From positions 1-7,063 of the forward strand of contig CAMAFU010000093.1 in the NCBI GenBank assembly GCA_945833725.1: 7,063 nucleotides of DNA, read 5' to 3'. Shown piece by piece: positions 1 through 5,408 of the stretch (position 1 is its first letter; the number at the start of each line of letters is the position of its first letter). The stretch comes from an uncultured Treponema sp. Lineage in GTDB: Bacteria; Spirochaetota; Spirochaetia; Treponematales; Treponemataceae. The notes under the pieces are model-generated. The model was not told the DNA's origin, ran no database searches, and saw nothing but the letters and a program-made list of their open reading frames with translations. The position numbers and the translations under genes are program-made.

Positions 1-450
1 ATTCCTCTGAAAAAAAATTCTGGTGGTGAAGAATTAAAATATGAAGAAATTCCTTCCAAAACATATATGAATCTGAATGAAGCCGACTTGGCAGGAGTTT
101 GGGGCGGAGAGCCTTTTGCCGACAAAATTATCCTGCTTCGCGGTGGAAGAGGCTTTGTTATTTTAAAAAATGGAGCAACCATGAATGTTTCCCTTGATAT
201 AAAGGAAAGTGAGCAGGGACTGGAAGTTTTTATACATCAGACTGGAAAAACGAATGCATCCTTTTTTCCAGAAATTTCCAGGACAGAAGCTCTTGAACAT
301 GCTTCAGCAGCAGAGCCTGTTCAGTGGGAACTAAAAATGGAAAAACCTGGTGTTATGACCGGAATAAAAAAAACGCTCCTGTATTCTGAAAGCAATCCTG
401 AAAAAATAGAAAGGGGGGCGGTTTCTGTTATGTGGACTAAAAAAAATTGA
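1..450 (+). CDS. Unrecognised protein, 3' part only (start lies left of window)
   Basis: The frame is open from the first base to the TAA-free end at a TGA stop, giving at least 149 residues. An ATG at position 67 exists, but it has no Shine-Dalgarno site and the frame stays open upstream, so the gene very probably begins outside the window. The visible part has no obvious membrane span. It contains a recognisable block reading LAGVWGGEPFADK followed by RGGRGFVILKNGATMN, which suggests a compact beta-rich domain; the GxW pattern is faintly reminiscent of lipocalin-like folds, but that is only an impression. I do not recognise the family and assign no function. It is not FlgE, which is the usual gene directly before flbD in Treponema. 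It ends 72 bp before flbD on the same strand, so it may be co-transcribed or may mark the end of a different unit. Confidence 0.72.
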   Translation: MPLKKNSGGEELKYEEIPSKTYMNLNEADLAGVWGGEPFADKIILLRGGRGFVILKNGATMNVSLDIKESEQGLEVFIHQTGKTNASFFPEISRTEALEHASAAEPVQWELKMEKPGVMTGIKKTLLYSESNPEKIERGAVSVMWTKKN

Positions 451-470
451 TTTTTTCATAATTTAGCTGC

Positions 471-497
471 AATAATTATTTTTCTACTTGACGATAA
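471..497 (+). promoter_or_regulatory. Possible sigma-28 (FliA-type) promoter before flbD
   Basis: GACGATAA at 490-497 matches the flagellar sigma-28 -10 consensus GCCGATAA at seven of eight positions. The -35 side is weak: AATA at 471-474 with a 15-base spacer matches only two of the four TAAA positions. Transcription would start near 505, giving a leader of under 20 bases before the flbD start at 523. The same bases include TTGACG (488-493), a sigma-70-like -35, but no good -10 lies 16-18 bases beyond it. Tentative. Confidence 0.33.
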
Positions 498-522
498 CCG
501 AATTAGAATAGAAAATATATGA

Positions 523-720
523 ATGATTTGTGTTACTCGTTTGGATGGAAAGCCTTATTGGATAAATCCGCATTTAATTGAAAGTATGGAACAAAATCCA
601 GACCTTACAGTTACTTTTCTTTCCGGTAAAAAAATCGTACTTAAGGATTCTCCTGAACAGCTTATTCAGAGAATTATTGAATACCGTAAAAAACTTAATA
701 ATTCTACTCAGGAATTATGA
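523..720 (+). CDS. flbD: FlbD/SwrD-family small flagellar protein
   Basis: This 65-residue protein matches the small FlbD family encoded in flagellar operons. It opens with MICVTRLDGKPYWINPHLIE, the family's conserved start (I-VTRLDG--, then N-H-IE), and continues through the typical TVTFLSGKKIVLKDS segment to a basic helical tail. There is no signal peptide or membrane span, so it should be cytoplasmic. The relative in Bacillus subtilis (SwrD/YlzI), also next to flagellar motor genes, raises motor power; a similar role here is inference. The name must not be confused with the Caulobacter transcription factor FlbD, which is unrelated. The start is firm because TGA is the codon directly before the ATG in frame. 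No clear Shine-Dalgarno site precedes it, unlike its neighbours. It lies 51 bp before motA, consistent with a role at the stator. Confidence 0.9.
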   Translation: MICVTRLDGKPYWINPHLIESMEQNPDLTVTFLSGKKIVLKDSPEQLIQRIIEYRKKLNNSTQEL

Positions 721-721
721 C

Positions 722-741
722 TTTATAAAAATTTATAAAAA
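722..741 (+). repeat. Perfect tandem 10-bp repeat, A-tract rich
   Basis: TTTATAAAAA occurs twice in direct succession, at 722-731 and 732-741, between flbD and motA. Runs of A repeat at a spacing of 10 bp, about one helical turn, which is the geometry expected for intrinsically bent DNA. No promoter with a matching -35 was seen here. The function is unknown and it may be simple low-complexity spacer. Confidence 0.6.
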
Positions 742-771
742 AGCTTGGTGGGGTTTTAGGAGGAGCTTTTT

Positions 772-1554
772 ATGGATATAGCGTCGATCATAGCGCTGGT
801 TGGTGGTTGTACCGTTATTGTACTTGGTGTAATTACATCTGGCGGTTCTTTGGGCGGAATTATCGATGTTCCGTCTATCTTTGTTACTGTTGGCGGTTCA
901 TTCGCTGCTCTTTTCTTTGTTGCTCCCTTAAAACAGGTTCTTGGCATGTTCGGTGTTTTGGGGCGTGTTTTTAAAACTTATTCCTACGGTGAACAGACTC
1001 TTATTCAGAATATGGTTGCTTTATCGGAAAAAGCCCGTCGGGAAGGTATTCTTGCTTTGGAAGAAGGTCTTGAAGATCTGGATGACCCTTTCCTTAAAAA
1101 TGGTCTTAGAATGGTTGTTGACGGTACAGATGGTGCCATAATAAAAGATATTATGGAAAGGGAAATGAACCAGATGGAATCAAGGCACATGGATTATATA
1201 AATCTTGTTAATCAGTGGGCTGGTTATGGTCCTGGTTTCGGTATGCTTGGTACAGTTATTGGTCTTATCGGTATGTTGAATAACCTTGAAGATAAATCTT
1301 CTTTAGGTCCTAATATGGCTGTTGCCCTTATTACAACACTTTATGGTTCCATGCTTGCTAACTGGATTTTCGGTCCTATGGCTCAGAAACTTATAGGGCA
1401 GAATAAAGCCGAGATGGCGTCCAAGGAAATGGTGCTGGAAGGTGTGCTTTCAATTCAGGCTGGAGATAACCCTCGTATATTGGCTATGAAACTTCTTGCT
1501 TATCTTGATCCTAAAACAAGAAAAGTAGTTGAAGCTGATGTTCTAAAGGATTAA
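772..1554 (+). CDS. motA: Flagellar stator protein MotA
   Basis: MotA forms the ion-conducting stator ring with MotB and pushes on the rotor. The 260 residues are a normal length for the family. Four membrane spans can be placed at roughly 5-23, 30-52, 152-172 and 182-205, with the large cytoplasmic loop between the second and third. That loop contains ARREGILALEE (88-98). R89 and E97 line up with E. coli R90 and E98, the charged residues that contact the rotor protein FliG. P154 in GYGPGFG and P202 in IFGPMAQ correspond to E. coli P173 and P222, which are needed for torque generation. A very strong Shine-Dalgarno site, AGGAGGAG at 758-765, lies six bases before the ATG and fixes the start. 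motB follows after only 5 bp, so the two are co-transcribed and probably translated together. Confidence 0.97.
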   Translation: MDIASIIALVGGCTVIVLGVITSGGSLGGIIDVPSIFVTVGGSFAALFFVAPLKQVLGMFGVLGRVFKTYSYGEQTLIQNMVALSEKARREGILALEEGLEDLDDPFLKNGLRMVVDGTDGAIIKDIMEREMNQMESRHMDYINLVNQWAGYGPGFGMLGTVIGLIGMLNNLEDKSSLGPNMAVALITTLYGSMLANWIFGPMAQKLIGQNKAEMASKEMVLEGVLSIQAGDNPRILAMKLLAYLDPKTRKVVEADVLKD

Positions 1555-1559
1555 TTTTA

Positions 1560-2300
1560 ATGGGAAAGAAAAAGAATTCAGAACCTTCTAAACCGTCAAC
1601 GGCATGGCAGGGTACTTACGGAGATATGATTACCCTTATGCTCTGTTTCTTCGTAATGCTTTATGATCCTTCGGAAGTTGATATAACTCAATTGGCTCAA
1701 ATGCAGGCTTCTCTGGCTGTTCAGACCGATACAATGGAAAATCCTACTACAACGGGCGGAATGTCCCTTACTGCAGGGCGGTTGGCCGATTTAGGAAATA
1801 CAATAAATTCTCTTCCCTCTGTAGAAAAGGGTAAGTCTTTGGGGCTTGCCAAAAAAAAGGCTATTTCACTTTTTGCTCCTGAAATTCATTCTGCCAAAAT
1901 TACAGTTTCATCTGATGAAAGGGGAGTTGTTATAACCTTGGCTTCCGATGTTTTTTTTGAAGAAGGCAGCGGTGAACTTAATATTGACGAAAGCAGAGAT
2001 GTTCTTTTAAAACTTGCAAAATTTTTTCAGGAACCGGAAATTCAATCCCGAAGATTTAGGGTTGAAGGTCATACAGACAGTACACCTGTTGAAAATTCAA
2101 AATATCCTTCAAACTGGGAACTTTCTGTGGACAGGGCTTTAAATACGCTTCATTTTCTTGGTGATTTTGGAGTTGATGAATCAAAATTTTCTGTTGCAGG
2201 ATATGCAGATACTAGGCCTGTTTTTTCCAACGATACGAAGGAGGCTCAGGCTTATAACAGGAGAGTTGATATTATCATTTTGGATGAAGGTCATTTTTAA
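1560..2300 (+). CDS. motB: Flagellar stator protein MotB
   Basis: MotB is the stator partner of MotA and anchors it to peptidoglycan. The 246-residue protein has a short basic cytoplasmic start, then a single membrane span at about 17-36 (WQGTYGDMITLMLCFFVMLY). D22 in the GDM triplet corresponds to the essential ion-carrying aspartate (E. coli D32). The C-terminal half is an OmpA-like peptidoglycan-binding domain (about 115-242), with VEGHTDSTPV at 168-177, NWELSVDRA at 185-193 and NRRVDI at 233-238. D173 and R192 are the likely peptidoglycan-contacting pair. AAAGGA at 1545-1550, inside the end of motA, is the ribosome site. The gene is complete and looks functional. Whether the motor uses protons or sodium cannot be decided from the sequence. 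Confidence 0.96.
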   Translation: MGKKKNSEPSKPSTAWQGTYGDMITLMLCFFVMLYDPSEVDITQLAQMQASLAVQTDTMENPTTTGGMSLTAGRLADLGNTINSLPSVEKGKSLGLAKKKAISLFAPEIHSAKITVSSDERGVVITLASDVFFEEGSGELNIDESRDVLLKLAKFFQEPEIQSRRFRVEGHTDSTPVENSKYPSNWELSVDRALNTLHFLGDFGVDESKFSVAGYADTRPVFSNDTKEAQAYNRRVDIIILDEGHF

Positions 2301-2309
2301 CTTTTTGTT

Positions 2310-2338
2310 CTAAGTAATTTTGACCTGAAATCCGATAA
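2310..2338 (+). promoter_or_regulatory. Probable sigma-28 (FliA-type) promoter before fliL
   Basis: TCCGATAA at 2331-2338 matches the sigma-28 -10 consensus GCCGATAA at seven of eight positions. CTAAG at 2310-2314 (consensus CTAAA) lies upstream with a 16-base spacer, inside the 14-16 range known for this sigma factor. It sits at the start of the 145-bp motB-fliL gap. Transcription would begin near 2345, leaving a leader of about 100 bases before fliL. This would allow fliL and the switch and export genes to be made separately from motA/motB. Not experimentally shown. Confidence 0.5.
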
Positions 2339-2343
2339 AATAA

Positions 2344-2420
2344 TAAGGTGTATAGAGTCTGTACCTTAAAATTTCTTTAGGGCGACTTGAATCAAACCTT
2401 GAGCGAAACGGGTCTTGAAC
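2344..2420 (+). promoter_or_regulatory. fliL leader: small hairpin and imperfect 12-bp tandem repeat
   Basis: The untranslated stretch before fliL contains an inverted repeat, TAAGGT (2344-2349) with ACCTTA (2363-2368), a 6-bp stem extendable by one G-T pair. It then has two adjacent 12-mers, CTTGAATCAAAC (2386-2397) and CTTGAGCGAAAC (2398-2409), identical at nine positions. CTTGAAC recurs at 2414-2420. No ATG-initiated reading frame occupies this gap. The arrangement could be a regulator site or leader structure; no known riboswitch or operator is recognised. Confidence 0.35.
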
Positions 2421-2445
2421 AGATTTATTATATTGGGAGTGAACT

Positions 2446-3003
2446 ATGGCTGATGATAACGACTTGGATTTAAATGATGATGCCGGCACAGGAGATCTTA
2501 CTTCATCTTCTGGTAAAAAAGGCGGCATAGGAGGAATTCTCCCTGCACTTTTAAAATGGGTGGCTATTGGGCTTGGTGCGGTAATTCTTATTGTTACTGT
2601 TGTTATTGTTACAATGAAGATTGTCGGGGGAAGTCAGTCTGGCGTTTCTGTTGTGCCTGTTACCGAAGAATATACTTCAAATAAAGAAATTCTTGACTGG
2701 TACAGTTCATTGGGCTCAATAAGAACAAAAACAAGTGATGTAAATCCCGCTTCTGTAATTGTTGAGGTTGTTTTAGGCTACAAAAAAGATGATAAGGCAA
2801 CTTCTACAGAAATTACTCAGAGAACTGTAGAATTAAAGGACTTTTTGCGCCGGTATTTTACTCAGAAATCTTATGAAGAATTAAAGCCTCAAAATGAGGA
2901 AGCTCTTCGTATTGAAATAAGAAATGCAATAAATGATTCAATTTTAAGCAGTTCAAAAATAAAAGATGTCCGGTTCATGACACTGGATGTTATACAGCAA
3001 TAG
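2446..3003 (+). CDS. fliL: Flagellar basal-body-associated protein FliL
   Basis: FliL is a single-span inner-membrane protein that associates with stators and supports torque. The 185 residues comprise an acidic cytoplasmic start (1-20, rich in Asp), a Lys/Gly stretch, one membrane span at about 36-58, and a periplasmic domain with the typical LGYKKDD block (near 109-115), the EITQRTVELKDFLRRYF helix and the usual C-terminal VRFMTLDVIQQ ending. In frame, TGA stands two codons before the ATG, so no longer start is possible; GGGAG at 2435-2439 is the ribosome site, six bases away. It begins a run of closely packed genes, with fliM 22 bp downstream. Position between motB and fliM is the standard spirochaete arrangement. 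Confidence 0.92.
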   Translation: MADDNDLDLNDDAGTGDLTSSSGKKGGIGGILPALLKWVAIGLGAVILIVTVVIVTMKIVGGSQSGVSVVPVTEEYTSNKEILDWYSSLGSIRTKTSDVNPASVIVEVVLGYKKDDKATSTEITQRTVELKDFLRRYFTQKSYEELKPQNEEALRIEIRNAINDSILSSSKIKDVRFMTLDVIQQ

Positions 3004-3025
3004 TTGTTGAAAGGGTGGATTTGGC

Positions 3026-4060
3026 ATGAACGAGGTTTTGTCACAAGACGAGATTGACCAGCTTTTGCAGGCTATTAGTTCCGGCGATACGGAAACTGAT
3101 GATTTTAAGCCTGTAAACGATACTCGTAAAATTAAAATATATGATTTCAAACGTCCGGACAAATTCTCTAAGGAACAGATTCGTACAGTTTCCATAATGC
3201 ACGAAACTTTTGCGCGTCTTACTACAACTTCTTTGTCTGCTCAGCTTCGTACAATGGTTCATGTTCATGTAGCCTCTGTAGACCAGCTTACTTACGAGGA
3301 ATTTATCCGTTCCATTCCAACTCCTACAACCCTTGCTGTAATAAATATGGATCCTTTAAAAGGAAATGCCGTACTGGAAATTGACCCTGCCATTACATTC
3401 AGTATGATTGACAGGCTTTTTGGTGGAACCGGGCAGGGAGCCAAAGTAAGCCGTGATTTAACAGATATTGAACAGTCTGTTATGGAAGGCATTATTGTAA
3501 GGATTCTGGCAAATATGAGGGAAGCTTGGACTCAGGTTATTGATTTGCGGCCTCGTCTTGGTCAAATTGAAACAAATCCTCAGTTTGCACAGATTGTTCC
3601 TCCTTCAGAAATGGTTGTTCTTGTAACACTGGAAACTAAAGTTGCCGAAGAAGAAGGAATGATGAATTTTTGTATTCCATATCTTACTATTGAACCTATT
3701 ATTTCTAAACTTTCTTCGCAGTTTTGGTTCAGTTCTGTAAGGCGCAGTTCTACAACCCAATATTTGGGAACGCTGAAGGAAAAATTGTCTGATGTGGATA
3801 TGGATGTTGTGGCCGAAATCGGTACAATCAATATGCCTATTAGGGATGTTCTTGCATTAAGGACTGGAGATGTTGTAAGGCTTTCCAGCGTTCGTGTAGG
3901 CGATCCTTTGTCTTTAAGTGTAGGAAACAAAAAAAAGTTCTTGTGTCAGCCTGGTGTTGTCGGAAAAAAAATTGCCGTACAAATTATCAGTAAACTTGAG
4001 CAGCAGGAAAATGAAGATTTTGAAGAATTATCCGTAGAAGGAGATGAATCTTATGAGTGA
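3026..4060 (+). CDS. fliM: Flagellar motor switch protein FliM
   Basis: FliM is the C-ring protein that receives phosphorylated CheY and transmits the switch to FliG. The 344 residues show the full architecture. The N-terminal CheY-P-binding motif LSQDEIDQLLQAI lies at 5-17. A linker is followed by a CheC-like middle domain (about 45-240) with the FliG-contacting loop GGTGQ at 133-137. The C-terminal SpoA domain (about 250-322) ends in a typical CQPGVVGKKIAVQI block. The tail is unusually acidic (about 325-344). A purine-rich GGGTGGA at 3013-3019 precedes the ATG by six bases. The stop codon overlaps the start of fliY by 8 bp, so the two switch subunits are likely translationally coupled. Confidence 0.97.
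   Translation: MNEVLSQDEIDQLLQAISSGDTETDDFKPVNDTRKIKIYDFKRPDKFSKEQIRTVSIMHETFARLTTTSLSAQLRTMVHVHVASVDQLTYEEFIRSIPTPTTLAVINMDPLKGNAVLEIDPAITFSMIDRLFGGTGQGAKVSRDLTDIEQSVMEGIIVRILANMREAWTQVIDLRPRLGQIETNPQFAQIVPPSEMVVLVTLETKVAEEEGMMNFCIPYLTIEPIISKLSSQFWFSSVRRSSTTQYLGTLKEKLSDVDMDVVAEIGTINMPIRDVLALRTGDVVRLSSVRVGDPLSLSVGNKKKFLCQPGVVGKKIAVQIISKLEQQENEDFEELSVEGDESYE
4038..4043 (+). promoter_or_regulatory. Ribosome site that fixes the fliY start
   Basis: AAGGAG lies inside the end of fliM. It touches the ATG at 4044 directly, leaving no room for initiation there, but is nine bases before the ATG at 4053. The second ATG is therefore preferred, and it also gives a protein starting MSDGTISQDEIE, in register with FliM's N-terminal motif. 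Confidence 0.8.
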
Positions 4061-5237
4061 TGGAACTATTTCTCAGGACGAAATTGAAGCATTGTTGTCT
4101 GGAGTTGACATGGGCGGTCTTTCTGGTGCTGCCGGTACTTCTAATGTTAATATTGATACATCCGTTCTGGAAAAATTTGCTGATGATATAAAGGACGAAC
4201 TTCTCTCCAAGTTAAATTCCATGACTGGAAGTGAATTTTCTGTAGGAAACCCTGCCGTTGAAACTGCAAACAGGGATCAGCTTCTTGCAAAATTGCCGGA
4301 AATGGTTGTTGCCGTTATGGATGATTTTTCTACAGGGCTGAAAGGCGATCACCTTTTCCTTTTGTCTCCTGAGTTCAGTCAGAAACTTACCGGATTAATA
4401 AATAAGGAAGAGCAGGCAGAACTGGACGATATGGCTTTGTCTGTTATTTCTGAAGTTGTGGCAAACCATAGCGGAACAGAAATTAATGTTCTTTCCAAAG
4501 ACGGCAACCTTCCCGGTCTTGCTACAAATCCACCGGAAAGCCTTCATGTTCCTAAGGCAATGGTTAGAATTCCGCAGAACACATTTGTGCTTTTTACATA
4601 TTCTTTTTCTCTGGAAGGAGAAACTTTCAACCTTTGGGAGGCTGTTTCTTCGGATGTTGCCTCTGGAATGATTGCTGCGTTAGGCGGTGGAAAGGAGTCT
4701 TCTTCCGGTGCGTTAAATGCCTCTGATTTGGGAAATCTTATGGGTTCTGCCCAGCCTCAGATGAACAATATGGGTAATGCTGGTGCTTCCATGCAGATGC
4801 CTAATATGTCCGGTATGGGAATGCAGATGCCTAATATGTCCGGCATGCAGATGCAGATGCCTAATATGGGAATGCAGATGCCTCAGGGAGGAATGGGGCA
4901 GGTAATGGGCATGAATACGCCGAATGTTCAGTCAATTCAGTTCCCGAACCTTATGGGTGGTGCATCATCTGCTGAACAGGGAAATATCGGTCTTATTATG
5001 GACGTCTTTATGGAGATGACTGTAGAATTGGGCCGTACAAAAAAACAAATAAAAGAAATTCTTGGTATGGGTGAGGGGACCATTATAGAATTGGATAAAC
5101 TGGCCGGTGAGCCTGTAGATATTCTTGTCAATCACAAGCCTATTGCAAAGGGAGAGGTTGTTGTAATTGATGAAAACTTTGGTGTTCGTGTTACGGAAAT
5201 TCTTTCTCCAATGGAGAGGGTTTCGGACATTCACTAA
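4053..5237 (+). CDS. fliY: Flagellar motor switch protein FliY (long FliN-type)
   Basis: FliY is a C-ring subunit combining a FliN-type SpoA domain with a CheC-like domain; in Bacillus it also dephosphorylates CheY-P. From the preferred start the protein has 394 residues. ISQDEIEALLSGV at 6-18 is a second CheY-P-binding-type motif, closely matching that of FliM. A CheC-like region occupies about 40-212, with SVISEVVAN (130-138) where the phosphatase Glu-Asn signature would lie. The usual E-x-x-N spacing is not met, because position 137 is Ala and Asn is 138, so phosphatase activity is uncertain. A methionine-rich linker (237-287) follows, then the SpoA domain at about 310-388 (MEMTVELGRTKKQIKEIL onward). 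The gene overlaps fliM by 8 bp and is followed by a 171-bp gap. Databases may label it fliN because of its C terminus. Confidence 0.95.
   Translation: MSDGTISQDEIEALLSGVDMGGLSGAAGTSNVNIDTSVLEKFADDIKDELLSKLNSMTGSEFSVGNPAVETANRDQLLAKLPEMVVAVMDDFSTGLKGDHLFLLSPEFSQKLTGLINKEEQAELDDMALSVISEVVANHSGTEINVLSKDGNLPGLATNPPESLHVPKAMVRIPQNTFVLFTYSFSLEGETFNLWEAVSSDVASGMIAALGGGKESSSGALNASDLGNLMGSAQPQMNNMGNAGASMQMPNMSGMGMQMPNMSGMQMQMPNMGMQMPQGGMGQVMGMNTPNVQSIQFPNLMGGASSAEQGNIGLIMDVFMEMTVELGRTKKQIKEILGMGEGTIIELDKLAGEPVDILVNHKPIAKGEVVVIDENFGVRVTEILSPMERVSDIH
4791..4883 (+). repeat. In-frame tandem repeat encoding a Met-rich linker in FliY
   Basis: The unit begins ATGCAGATGCCTAATATG. Two full 30-bp copies (4791-4820 and 4821-4850) are identical at 26 positions. 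A 21-bp copy (4851-4871) and a 12-bp remnant (4872-4883) follow. All lengths are multiples of three, so the frame is kept. The encoded repeat is MQMPNMSGM with variants. It lies between the CheC-like and SpoA domains and probably arose by repeated slippage or unequal exchange. Confidence 0.9.
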
Positions 5238-5240
5238 TTG

Positions 5241-5362
5241 CGGCAAGGATGGTAGCCCCGGCTTTAGCCGTCCCGGAACGAAGTGGAGGGATGAGCCGAA
5301 GGAGGCGAAGGGCGGACAGCCTGTTTTTTTGCTTCGGTTCTCCGCAGCAAAAAAGCCGCCGG
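5241..5362. other. GC-rich structured island in the fliY-fliO gap; possible dispersed repeat or RNA element
   Basis: Of the 120 bases at 5241-5360, I count 73 G or C, and 53 of 80 at 5241-5320, far above the flanking AT-rich genes. It has several self-complementary parts: CGGC-TTTA-GCCG at 5259-5270, TCCC (5271-5274) with GGGA (5288-5291), and a large hairpin at 5311-5360. CGAAG occurs three times (5279, 5297 and 5306), and its complement CTTCG at 5332-5336 could pair with any of them. It starts 3 bases after the fliY stop. It resembles no riboswitch or housekeeping RNA I can recognise. A REP- or MITE-like intergenic repeat is the simplest reading, and an operon-internal RNA structure is the alternative. 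Strand is undetermined. Confidence 0.55.
5311..5360 (+). other. Long hairpin with A-T core, not a standard terminator
   Basis: TTTTTTGCT (5325-5333) pairs perfectly with AGCAAAAAA (5346-5354). After one mismatch, CGG (5335-5337) pairs with CCG (5342-5344) around a TTCT loop. An outer GGCGG (5311-5315) and CCGCC (5356-5360) can also pair, with the bulge ACAGCCTGT on the left. No T-run follows on either strand, so a classical intrinsic terminator is unlikely. It could slow polymerase, protect the upstream mRNA end, or simply be part of a repeat element. Confidence 0.6.
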
Positions 5363-5380
5363 TAAAAATAAAAAAATATA

Positions 5381-5386
5381 TATAAT
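5381..5386 (+). promoter_or_regulatory. Weak candidate -10 box (TATAAT) before fliO
   Basis: TATAAT is a perfect sigma-70 -10 hexamer, 22 bases before the fliO start, but nothing like TTGACA lies 16-18 bases upstream, where the GC-rich island ends. In such A/T-rich sequence the match may be chance. Confidence 0.18.
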
Positions 5387-5398
5387 TTTTGACAAAAT

Positions 5399-5404
5399 GG
5401 GTGG
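5399..5404 (+). promoter_or_regulatory. Ribosome site that favours the later fliO start
   Basis: GGGTGG ends four bases before the ATG at 5409 and resembles the GGGTGGA used by fliM. The alternative in-frame ATG at 5397 has only TTTTTGACAAA before it, with no ribosome site, and would add MGGI to the signal sequence. Confidence 0.6.
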
Positions 5405-5408
5405 GATT

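Noticed and set aside
439..456. A-run/T-run inverted repeat at the end of the first gene as a terminator
   Set aside because: The stem is made only of A-T pairs around a TTGA loop, with no GC core, so it would be unstable as an intrinsic terminator.
488..516. Sigma-70 promoter TTGACG with GAAAAT at a 17-base spacer
   Set aside because: The -10 matches only four of six positions and would start transcription essentially at the flbD ATG; the overlapping sigma-28 -10 match is better.
2310..2528. Minus-strand open frame covering the motB-fliL gap
   Set aside because: It starts inside fliL antisense, has no ribosome site or recognisable domain, and the gap is better explained as promoter and leader.
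3580..3930. Minus-strand open frame of 116 codons opposite fliM
   Set aside because: It lies entirely antisense to the conserved SpoA and CheC-like coding sequence, has no recognisable protein features and is a reading-frame shadow.
4044..4052. Upstream ATG adding MNL to FliY
   Set aside because: The only ribosome site, AAGGAG at 4038-4043, abuts this ATG with no spacing and fits the ATG at 4053 instead.
5167..5385. Open + strand frame of 72 codons across the fliY end and the GC-rich island
   Set aside because: Its first third is fliY read in another frame, it has no ribosome site, and the island portion is better explained by GC-rich structure than by coding.
5389..5394. Perfect TTGACA just before fliO
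   Set aside because: A matching -10 would fall inside the fliO coding region and transcription would start after the start codon; no good -10 is present there.
5397..5408. Upstream ATG adding MGGI to FliO
   Set aside because: No ribosome site precedes it; GGGTGG at 5399-5404 lies inside this extension and serves the ATG at 5409. Not fully excluded.
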